In this document: piece after piece, positions 28,659 to 36,130 of the stretch
How positions within the stretch are numbered: position 1 is the first letter of the stretch
Layout of the letters: every line of letters starts with the position of its first letter
From: Candidatus Sulfotelmatobacter sp.
GTDB lineage: Bacteria; Acidobacteriota; Terriglobia; Terriglobales; Acidobacteriaceae
Direction of reading: 5' to 3'
Length of the DNA: 64,000 bases
Assembly (NCBI GenBank): GCA_030041475.1
Contig: JASHNU010000089.1
Span: 1 to 64,000 of the forward strand
Position numbers and translations under genes: made by a program
Notes under the pieces: model-generated
What the model was told of the DNA's origin: nothing
The model's input: only the letters and a program-made list of their open reading frames with translations
Databases searched by the model: none

Positions 28659-29537
28659 TTATTGCGTCGGAGCCGGCGCATTCGGGTCGACCGGCTTCAG
28701 TCCAAGTTGCTGTGCGATCGCTTTTTCCTTGCTGGGTTCGCGCATCAGTGATCGCAGGTAGAAAACCAGGTCCCAGGCCTCATCCGGCTTGATGTTGTCG
28801 GCAAATGAAGGCATGGGTGTGCCGTCCAGGCCGGTCATGAAAATCCGGTAAATGTCCTGGTCTGTGTCACCGCATTTCGGCCGCGATCCCTCGGTAAAGT
28901 TGAAGGCTGCGATAGGCCGTCCGAGATCATCCTGCAAAGTGGAGGCGGAGGGGCCATTGGCTTCGCCAGTCACGCCGTGGCACTTCCAACATTGCACGCG
29001 CGCGAACACCTCCCGGCCTGCTTTGACGCGTTCCGCGGTAACCTCGGGCTCGGGCGGAATCTGAATGGCTGTGCCGGGCTTTTCGCTGACGAAGCGGGGT
29101 GAAAAGTGCTTCACCCACGCCACCAGGTCAACGCGCTCTTGCTTCGTGAACGTGTTCCAGATCGGCATGCCGGAACGATCAAACCCGCGGCTGATCGCGT
29201 CGTAAAGGTCCTGATCAGTCGGGAGCGTGCCCGTCGGGGTGGAGCGGCACTTGAAGATGCCCAGTTGAAAATCACGGGGCTTTGGGAAGTTGGGCGGATC
29301 GAACCACTGTGCGACCTCGCCGTTGCCGTCCCCCCGTACTCCGTGACATCCCTCGCAGTAGCGGTGGTAATCGGCCGCGCCATCCTTGGCATGGCCCGTA
29401 ATATTTCCAACGTGGCTTTCCATCTTCAGGCGCGAGTCCAGATCCGCTTTCGTCAGCTGCGCCCACGAAACAAGCGGAAGCGAGAAAACCGCAGCCGCAA
29501 GCAAGAACAGCGACCACCTGATTAAGCTTCTCCGCAT
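28659..29537 (-). CDS. Periplasmic diheme cytochrome c
   Basis: A 292-residue exported protein (signal peptide to about residue 26, SLPLVSWAQ) with two class I cytochrome c domains: heme motifs CEGCHG near residue 60 and CWKCHG near residue 183. Each is followed by a methionine ligand region (GMPIWNTF; GTPMPSFADNIKPDEAWDLV). The layout is that of cytochrome c4-like or Cyc1-like electron shuttles. It starts 12 bases after the stop of the cytochrome-porin gene and precedes the cupredoxin gene, so the three exported electron carriers form one transcription unit. Confidence 0.9.
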   Translation of the reverse strand: MRRSLIRWSLFLLAAAVFSLPLVSWAQLTKADLDSRLKMESHVGNITGHAKDGAADYHRYCEGCHGVRGDGNGEVAQWFDPPNFPKPRDFQLGIFKCRSTPTGTLPTDQDLYDAISRGFDRSGMPIWNTFTKQERVDLVAWVKHFSPRFVSEKPGTAIQIPPEPEVTAERVKAGREVFARVQCWKCHGVTGEANGPSASTLQDDLGRPIAAFNFTEGSRPKCGDTDQDIYRIFMTGLDGTPMPSFADNIKPDEAWDLVFYLRSLMREPSKEKAIAQQLGLKPVDPNAPAPTQ

Positions 29538-29549
29538 GTTTATCCCTCT

Positions 29550-31067
29550 CTAGAAGTCGAAGTCAAAACCGAGCAGCAACTCGCTTACGGTTAGATTGGT
29601 GCTAAGGCCACTGATTGGCGAAGCTGGTCCCGTGCCCTGCTGGTGAAATATGTTGAATTCGTTGTGCCAAGCAAAACCGGCGCGGCTGGTCATAAACGGG
29701 TTGTAGCGGTAGCCGATGGTGTAGTTGCTAATGTTGCCCAGGTTGGATGCAGACGGACCTGTGAGCCCGTTAGGTCCCGTAAAGCCTACCGTATATCCCG
29801 ACCCGTTCGCCTGCTGCGACATCCGCTCCGTCTCATAGACGGCCAGGAAGATCAACTGCGGACTATACACGTAGCGAGCCTCGAAGGTGACGCCGTTCCA
29901 GCTAGGTGCCTGCGCTCCCACCGGAAGAGCTGTTCCCGGGAAATTGTTCGGAGGGCAGGGGGCTGCCGTGCAGGTTGCAGCTCCATTGCCATTTGTAGCT
30001 ATTGGGTTGCCATAACCCTGTCCGAACCACGCGTTGTCCTGGCCGTGCTGGGTCACCACGTTGAGGTCGAAGTGAGGACCGAAGTAGAATTGCCCGTAAA
30101 AGCCCTCGCGACTAAATCCCTTGTTACCAATTCCAGAACCAGGGATGGGCACTCCGCCAGAAGTTTTATAGTACGTTGCCGCCTGTCCAACAAAAGCGTA
30201 CGCCCCGAGGCGCTGCACGCCCAGCTTCCCCGCATCAAAGGCTTGGTCGAAAGTGAAGAATTCGCTATAGGAGTTGGCTCCCATAATCAGGTTCACGTTC
30301 CCATCGCTTGAACTGAGCAAGGAGGCGGAAATGCGCGTGCGATCGTCCACCGAGTGTCCTACGTACTCCAAGCCGAGCTGGTTGTCACCCATCTGCCCGA
30401 AGATGTTACCGTCTCCCACGGGAATGAAGTGATACGTCTGATAGATACCGCCATTACCGGTGAGAAACAGAGTACGCTTCTCAGAAAGCAGGTTGTTGAG
30501 TTCGAATCGACCGAACTTGATATTGAGCCATGGACTGCCAAAGAGGTTATCCAGGCGCCCCATGACGGTCTCAAAGTGAAAAGCGCCGGTAGGATCAGAG
30601 GACGGCAGTACGTAGAAGGAGATGTTCTTCTCCAGAGTTCCACCGGTATGGAAGTCGAGGCCGCTCAGGTCAAAGCCGGAACTGGAGATGCGGTCAATCG
30701 CCGAGTTCGTGCCCGTCTGAACTCCACCAGCGTATGTGTCCACGTTCTGGTTGACGCTCAGCCGATGCCAGATCGGCGTGATGCGGAAGGTGACCGGCCA
30801 ATAGCTTGGGTTCTGCCAGATCGGGGCGTCATGATCGTTCATCAGTTGATAGCCGTTGTCTCTGAACTTCAGCCCGAAGTTATTCAACTGGGGCCATGAT
30901 TCGTGACAGGCCGAGCAGCGCAAGCCGTACTTGCGAGCAAAGGCAGGCAGGGCATTGGCCCGCTGACTGCCGCTGAGAATCACGAAGACGACAATCAGCG
31001 CTGCGGTTAGAGGGTATCGAAGCGACAACGGATTTCGGAAAAGGCGAGACTGCGTGTCGATACGCAT
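29550..31067 (-). CDS. Outer-membrane monoheme cytochrome-porin, Cyc2-like
   Basis: A 505-residue protein starting MRIDTQSRLF at 31067 behind a GAGGAG; the frame is open to 31367 but that part is repeat DNA. A signal peptide (to about residue 39) is followed by one heme-binding motif, C51-S-A-C54-H55, in FARKYGLRCSACHESWPQLNN. The remaining about 430 residues are alternating, Gly/aromatic-rich beta strands ending in GFDFDF, an outer-membrane barrel with terminal Phe. A single CxxCH at the N-terminus of a porin, with PQL..FG..F...GY just after it, is the design of the iron-oxidising Cyc2 family. The fold call is strong; the iron function is inferred. Confidence 0.78.
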   Translation of the reverse strand: MRIDTQSRLFRNPLSLRYPLTAALIVVFVILSGSQRANALPAFARKYGLRCSACHESWPQLNNFGLKFRDNGYQLMNDHDAPIWQNPSYWPVTFRITPIWHRLSVNQNVDTYAGGVQTGTNSAIDRISSSGFDLSGLDFHTGGTLEKNISFYVLPSSDPTGAFHFETVMGRLDNLFGSPWLNIKFGRFELNNLLSEKRTLFLTGNGGIYQTYHFIPVGDGNIFGQMGDNQLGLEYVGHSVDDRTRISASLLSSSDGNVNLIMGANSYSEFFTFDQAFDAGKLGVQRLGAYAFVGQAATYYKTSGGVPIPGSGIGNKGFSREGFYGQFYFGPHFDLNVVTQHGQDNAWFGQGYGNPIATNGNGAATCTAAPCPPNNFPGTALPVGAQAPSWNGVTFEARYVYSPQLIFLAVYETERMSQQANGSGYTVGFTGPNGLTGPSASNLGNISNYTIGYRYNPFMTSRAGFAWHNEFNIFHQQGTGPASPISGLSTNLTVSELLLGFDFDF

Positions 31068-31090
31068 GCCGAGCTCCTCATGGCAACTCA

Positions 31091-31141
31091 GTGTTGAACA
31101 CAACTTGGTGTTGAACAAAGCTTGCATCCCACGAATGCAAG
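31091..31141. promoter_or_regulatory. Direct repeats and a dyad just upstream of the cytochrome-porin gene
   Basis: GTGTTGAAC occurs twice (31091-31099 and 31108-31116), 17 bases apart. Next to it is a perfect inverted repeat CTTGCAT-N7-ATGCAAG (31121-31141). They lie 24 to 74 bases upstream of the start codon at 31067, where an operator or leader structure would act. The binding protein is unknown. Confidence 0.45.
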
Positions 31142-31253
31142 GACAAGTGTTTGACAGCGGCGACGAAGCGGTTGTCTGCGAAACCCCTTCCGCAGACTGT
31201 CTCGCGCTGTTTCGCGCGAAGTAGGAGCACGTGAAGTTTTCACTGTCTGTGAC

Positions 31254-31328
31254 GGTCCAACCACCGTACCGTAGCAAGCCGCCACAGGTCCTACCACCGT
31301 ACCGGGGCCGAATCCTACTACGGGTCCG
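31254..31328. repeat. Three 18-bp direct repeats upstream of the respiratory cluster
   Basis: GGTCCAACCACCGTACCG (31254-31271) and GGTCCTACCACCGTACCG (31287-31304) differ at one base. A third, weaker copy AATCCTACTACGGGTCCG follows at 31311-31328. They lie in the roughly 435-base divergent gap between the cytochrome-porin gene and the secreted-protein gene at 31504, so they could serve either side. Apart from these repeats and the dyad at 31121 I see no gene in this gap. Confidence 0.6.
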
Positions 31329-31503
31329 TAACGACTTGCAAGGGGGTTCTTCGCATTTTTTTGACATTGTCTCCGACCGCGTGCCAAAGCTCCTCCCGAC
31401 CCGGCGAATCGTTTTTCAAACTCGCAGCCGCTTGCACCGGGTTGAAGCCGCGGGTTGACAGATCGGGAAGGAGTTGAGAATCTTTGCTTCGGAAAGGAGG
31501 CGC

Positions 31504-32481
31504 GTGCGAAAGCCGAAGTCTGAACGCCAGCAGTTGGCAGGTTGCAGCCAGCAGTCACTTATCCCGTCATGGTGGCTTAGGAAGGCTGTGCTCGTTCTGG
31601 TTTGTGCCCTAGCCGCATTGCCACTCGCTGGCCGCGAAAAGGACGCCATTCAGTGGGGAATGGGACTGATCGTGAACGTTCCGTTTCCTGAAAGTGAGGT
31701 TGCACAGGTAGTGCACGACGTGGCGCAGAATGGAATCATTCGCGGAACCAAAGAGTACAACAAGGACGAATACGTTACCGGCGCAGCCGCGGTCGGGTCG
31801 ACCCGTGTGTTTCCCGAAAAGGCCGAAGGCCAAGTTTTCTATAAGGTTCGTTTGAAGGCGCTCGATCCTCGCAACTTTAGAGACAGCGGCGACGTGGGCA
31901 CGCTGGCCGTGCGCTACCTGCTGCAACCCCAGGGCGACAAGAACACGGTCCTGCGCATCGACGCGCGCTTCGTTGAGGACTTTCGCAAAGTCCCACATGC
32001 GTCTAATGGCAGTGTCGAAAGCGCGGAGTACAAGGATATCCATGATCGTCTCGACGCCATCGAATCGATGAAGGCCGCAACCGCCGAAGCGAAACAAGAA
32101 AAGGAAGAGTATCTGGCAAGAAAGCAGGGGCTCGCGCCGGCGAACGTCCCGGAATCGTCGAGCTTGTCCGCGAACAATGATTCCGCCGTGCAGGCCGGAG
32201 ACAATGCTGGCATGGCCGCTGCACCGCTAAACGCAGATCGGCCAGTCGTGCAGACGCTCGAAGAACACGTGAAGGATCTTCGCCGGCAGGTGGAGCGGAC
32301 GGTGAAATCACCCGGCGCACCGCTCAAGTCAGCTCCTTTCAACACGGCGAGCACGCTGCAGACACTCGTGGCCGGAACCCAAGTGCTGATTGTGGTTTCG
32401 ACACCCTATTGGCTGGGAATTGAAACCCATGATGGCCAGCACGGATGGATGTTGCGCGATGACCTGGAGTTGTTGCCATGA
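31504..32481 (+). CDS. Exported protein with C-terminal SH3-like domain, unknown function
   Basis: A 325-residue protein. The GTG at 31504 is chosen because AAAGGAGG (31493-31500) sits at the right distance; a TTG at 31474 is also in frame. A hydrophobic signal (about residues 24-42) is followed by a soluble domain (QVVHDVAQNGIIRGTKEYNKDEYVTGA and on), a charged Ala/Glu-rich linker and a final beta domain ending HGWMLRDDLELLP, which resembles bacterial SH3 domains. The stop overlaps the next start as ATGA. The product is probably periplasmic. I do not recognise the family of the first domain. Confidence 0.75.
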   Translation: MRKPKSERQQLAGCSQQSLIPSWWLRKAVLVLVCALAALPLAGREKDAIQWGMGLIVNVPFPESEVAQVVHDVAQNGIIRGTKEYNKDEYVTGAAAVGSTRVFPEKAEGQVFYKVRLKALDPRNFRDSGDVGTLAVRYLLQPQGDKNTVLRIDARFVEDFRKVPHASNGSVESAEYKDIHDRLDAIESMKAATAEAKQEKEEYLARKQGLAPANVPESSSLSANNDSAVQAGDNAGMAAAPLNADRPVVQTLEEHVKDLRRQVERTVKSPGAPLKSAPFNTASTLQTLVAGTQVLIVVSTPYWLGIETHDGQHGWMLRDDLELLP

Positions 32482-33911
32482 CGCTAGGAGACCGAGTACA
32501 GCGCGCAGTGGCGTCGTGCGCGATCGCGGCGAGTTTTATGGCTGCGGTGCTTGCGGCGCAGGATAGCCCCCACGAACGCGTATTTCCGCAAACTAAAGCC
32601 GCTGTGGAGAGAGCCCTTCACGCCCTGCAGCCCACTATGTCGGGACATTTGCCGACGCTTGAGGGATTTGCCAATGCGGGAGATCGTCCTCTCGAGCGCT
32701 ATCAGCGCGGCTATTACCAGACGACGGTGCTGGTGACGGCGATGGCCGACGGAAGTTCGCTGGCAAGAGCTACCTCGAAGGTGACCGCCTGGTATTCCGA
32801 TCCGGCAGGATTCCATTCCGGATATGAGCTGCTCACATCCAACGGCCGAATTGAGGAAGATCTGCTCGATCAATTGGCAGATCAACTTTCCCGCGTGGCA
32901 GGGGGACAAGTCGAGCAGGCTGCTCCGGCGGCAGCACCGAAGCTGCTGCCTGCGACGCCTGCCACCGCACCCAGCGTGTCGCGCCCGGCGGATGACAGCA
33001 GCAGAGCCAATTCTGTTTCAGGCTCCGGTTCATCATCGAAACCGGTTGCGGCTCCTACACCATCGACTGGGTCGGATATTTCCGCTCCCTCGGCCGTTTC
33101 GCGTGCCGGTGAGTTCTCCGCGTCGTCCGACCGGAGCCTGGGTTCGGCCGAGCGGGCGAGTGCCCATGATTCGACGACTCCAACGCAGCCGGGCCCTCGG
33201 CAACCCACCGAGAAGGCAAAAAGTGCCTTGCAGGCCGAAGCCGACAGCCTGGAAGAGATTCTTAGGAATCAGGCTCACCCCAACAACCTCGTCGCGGTAA
33301 AGAAGTCGGGAATCCCGGTGGTGAGCTCGCCCAGCATCACGGCGAAGCCATTGTTTCTGGCTAGCCTGCACGATGAGTTTGAGCTGCTGGATTTCAACCG
33401 CGACTGGGTGCACGTGCGTATTTCAGGCCTTTCGCGCGGCTGGATCTGGCGCGATAGCGTCGAGATGCCCAACGGCATCCCGGACACCGTGGTGCAGAAG
33501 GGTCCGGCGCCGCCGGCGGCGGCCGATCTGTTCCGCGTGGTGCGGGAGGAAACGGCGCCTTTCCCCGGCGACTGGGAGCCATTGCGCGGCAAGACCGTGA
33601 AAATTTTTTCCGTGCAGAAAGCTGACGAAAACGCCAAAGACACCGGCCCCGCCGAACGCCTGGCCTACGCCAAGTTTCTGCTCGACAAGACTTATGTAGA
33701 GATCACGCAAAGAGCGGGAGCCCAGAAACCGCAGGAATTGACCGGCATCGTGCTGATCTTCGACTCCGCCGATGGCGGCATGATCGCGGCCACGATGGTG
33801 GCGTTGCAGCAATGGAAGGCGGGCGTGCTGTCAGATTCGGCGCTGTGGCATAAGTGCTTCTTTGATCCTCCGGAAACTTTTGATTCCACAGGTTCGTCCG
33901 GGAGCCAGTAG
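32478..33911 (+). CDS. Exported SH3-domain protein, partner of the preceding gene
   Basis: A 477-residue protein translationally coupled to the preceding gene (ATGA). It has a signal peptide (to about residue 27), an N-terminal domain of about 110 residues, a long low-complexity Ala/Pro/Ser linker (about 145-245), an SH3-like domain ending SRGWIWRDSVEMPNG and a C-terminal domain of about 120 residues. Linker plus SH3 domain repeats the architecture of its neighbour, so the two probably arose by duplication or work as a pair at the cell wall. No enzyme motif is seen. Confidence 0.75.
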   Translation: MTLGDRVQRAVASCAIAASFMAAVLAAQDSPHERVFPQTKAAVERALHALQPTMSGHLPTLEGFANAGDRPLERYQRGYYQTTVLVTAMADGSSLARATSKVTAWYSDPAGFHSGYELLTSNGRIEEDLLDQLADQLSRVAGGQVEQAAPAAAPKLLPATPATAPSVSRPADDSSRANSVSGSGSSSKPVAAPTPSTGSDISAPSAVSRAGEFSASSDRSLGSAERASAHDSTTPTQPGPRQPTEKAKSALQAEADSLEEILRNQAHPNNLVAVKKSGIPVVSSPSITAKPLFLASLHDEFELLDFNRDWVHVRISGLSRGWIWRDSVEMPNGIPDTVVQKGPAPPAAADLFRVVREETAPFPGDWEPLRGKTVKIFSVQKADENAKDTGPAERLAYAKFLLDKTYVEITQRAGAQKPQELTGIVLIFDSADGGMIAATMVALQQWKAGVLSDSALWHKCFFDPPETFDSTGSSGSQ

Positions 33912-33965
33912 CGGCTTAGCTCTAAGCTAGTGACTGCGACGCGAGCGGAGCCGGACGTTTCAGGA

Positions 33966-35780
33966 TCAAGCGGGAAATTCCCAGCCTTCTTCCTTCATTT
34001 TACGATTGGTCCAGCGCTGAAGTTGTTCGAAGAGTGCAGGCTCGATCACGACGAAGCGCAGGCCAACGCGGCCCTCCTCGCCGATCCACATCAAGCGCGC
34101 TTTGGCCTGGAATGACACATCGCTGCCGGGCAGCACGAAACTGGCATCGAGCAGGCCGGAGAGACGCAGCGGCTCCTTCACTTCTGCCAGCCCCATGCCG
34201 CCTGTGCTCAAGTTCACTGCCTGCACCGAAACCTGCTCGCCCTTGGAATTTGTGATCGTGACGGGAATCTGAACGCGAGACCGGAAAAATTTCTGCTGCT
34301 CGTTGCTGATGAAGCCGAGCGTCGCCGTCGTGTCTCCGGGAGCGAAGCTGATGTTGTATTCCTTGAGCTTGCGACTGAGAGTACGGCGGGAGATGCCAAG
34401 TTGTTCGGCCGCCTGGCTACGGTGTCCACCGGTGCACTCGAGCGCCTTGATGATCATTTGCTCTTCCATACTGTCGAGGTTGCCGACCGGCATGGAGGCA
34501 GTCTGACGAAGCGCGGCAGGTTCACCCGTGAGCGCGCTGCTCAGGCGCGAAAAATCAATCTCGGTCTCCGACGACTCCATAGCCAGTTTCGCGACCAAGT
34601 TGCGCAGCTCGCGAATGTTGCCCGGCCATGGGTGCGACAGCAAGGCAGAGATGGCTTGCGCGGAAAAATGTTTACCCGCAGCTTTGAGGCCGAGGAAATG
34701 CTCGCCTAGGGCCACGATGTCTTCCGGCCTTTCGCGCAGCGCTGGAACGCGCAGGTGAAACTGGCTCAGACGGTGGAAGAGATCCTGGCGAAAACGGCTT
34801 TCGGCGACCGCGGCTTCCAGATTCTGGTTAGTGGCCGCGACGACGCGTACGTCGACTTTGATCTTGCGATGTCCGCCAAGACGATAGAACGGCTGGCCAT
34901 CGAGCACGCGCAAGAGTTTCACTTGCGTGTGCAGTTGCAATTCCCCGATTTCGTCCAAGAATAAAGTGCCTTTGTCGGCAAGCTCGAAAAGACCTGGTTT
35001 TGACGAATCCGCACCGCTGAACGCGCCTTTCTCGTAGCCGAAGAGTTCGCTCTCGACCAGGTTTTCCGGCAGCGCGGCGCAGTTGATGTCAATCCATGGC
35101 CGGCTACGGCGGTGCGAGGATTCGTGAATCGTGCGGGCAATGAGTTCCTTGCCGGTACCGGTCTCGCCCGTAATCAGGACGGTTTCTGAGTGCTCCGCGA
35201 CACGATCCACTAGTCCCATGAACTTATGCATGACGGGGCTGGCAAGAATGAACTGCGTGTCGTCGATTTTGCGAGAGGTAACGCCGGGGTTCGCGCCTTT
35301 TGTGCCTGCGGAGTGCCCCGATGGAACTGCCCCCGATACCACTTCATTCACCGGCTGAATAACGGCCACGATCGCGCAAGGATGGGCAGAAGAGTCGCGC
35401 AGCAGTGTCGCCGTAAGGCAGATCGGAAAGCCGCTGCCGGACTTGGAGCGTGCATAAAGCGTTCCGCGATATTCGCCGTGGCTCGTGACTCCGGTCAAAA
35501 TGTCCCGGTCGATGTTCCGGCCGCTCTTGGCATCGCCCTCCTCGGACGGGGCAAACGGACCGGAGAAGTTCTGGCCCACCAGATCCTTCGCTGAGTACCC
35601 GAGCAGATCCGTAAAGGCTTGATTGCAGGCGCTGAGAGACCCTGAGGCGTCTGCAAAGCAGACGGCCATTTCCGCTGAGGCGCAGGATCGAACAGTGCCC
35701 TGTCCGGCGGCCGGCACGGTGCTAGCTCGAGCGGCGCCGAGCGGGAAGCGCTGGTCCGAATTGCGATTGGACGACGGCAT
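33966..35780 (-). CDS. PAS / sigma-54 activator / Fis HTH / PilZ response protein
   Basis: A 604-residue transcription activator starting MPSSNRNSDQRF at 35780; the frame is open to 35921. In order: PAS domain (about 36-148), AAA+ sigma-54 interaction domain with Walker A GETGTGKE (205-212), GAFSGA (252-257, the sigma-54 contact loop, with Ser for the usual Thr) and Walker B LFLDEIGE (273-280), then a Fis-type helix-turn-helix (RSQAAEQLGISRRTLSRKLKEY). Last is a C-terminal PilZ domain of about 105 residues with NLSTGGMG (NxSxxG). PilZ domains bind c-di-GMP, so sigma-54 promoters may be switched by c-di-GMP. It is divergent from a GGDEF/HD-GYP gene 350 bases away. Confidence 0.9.
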   Translation of the reverse strand: MPSSNRNSDQRFPLGAARASTVPAAGQGTVRSCASAEMAVCFADASGSLSACNQAFTDLLGYSAKDLVGQNFSGPFAPSEEGDAKSGRNIDRDILTGVTSHGEYRGTLYARSKSGSGFPICLTATLLRDSSAHPCAIVAVIQPVNEVVSGAVPSGHSAGTKGANPGVTSRKIDDTQFILASPVMHKFMGLVDRVAEHSETVLITGETGTGKELIARTIHESSHRRSRPWIDINCAALPENLVESELFGYEKGAFSGADSSKPGLFELADKGTLFLDEIGELQLHTQVKLLRVLDGQPFYRLGGHRKIKVDVRVVAATNQNLEAAVAESRFRQDLFHRLSQFHLRVPALRERPEDIVALGEHFLGLKAAGKHFSAQAISALLSHPWPGNIRELRNLVAKLAMESSETEIDFSRLSSALTGEPAALRQTASMPVGNLDSMEEQMIIKALECTGGHRSQAAEQLGISRRTLSRKLKEYNISFAPGDTTATLGFISNEQQKFFRSRVQIPVTITNSKGEQVSVQAVNLSTGGMGLAEVKEPLRLSGLLDASFVLPGSDVSFQAKARLMWIGEEGRVGLRFVVIEPALFEQLQRWTNRKMKEEGWEFPA

Positions 35781-36130
35781 TCTGGGCGTTTGGAATTGAT
35801 GTTGACACAGGCGAAGGGCTTCGACCGACTGGCATGTCATCGGCTGAGTAACGAAGGTAATCCGTCGGCCCTTAAGCAAGAGAAGAAATTTCCCACACGG
35901 GCAGACCGAAATAGAGGGCATAGCGCAAACGGGCCATTACCTCGGTAAGCTTCTGACGGCCTGATCCTTAGCCTACGATTCCAGCAAGGCCCCGAGACGG
36001 AGGTGTGTCTGCGGGCCGGCACGGACCGCAGAGTCCGCGCGCAGCGATGATCTGTCTTCGCTGGCGACAGCGAGGGCGTGGCTAAGTGACCCATTTCCAG
36101 GTCTAGAGGGCCGCGGGAGTCAAGGCGTAG

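Noticed and set aside
31068-31367. N-terminal extension of the cytochrome-porin frame
   Set aside because: The extension consists of translated direct repeats; the ATG at 31067 has a ribosome site and is followed at once by a normal signal peptide.
33905-33935. Possible terminator GCTTAG-CT-CTAAGC between convergent genes
   Set aside because: The loop would be only two bases and no T-run follows on either strand.
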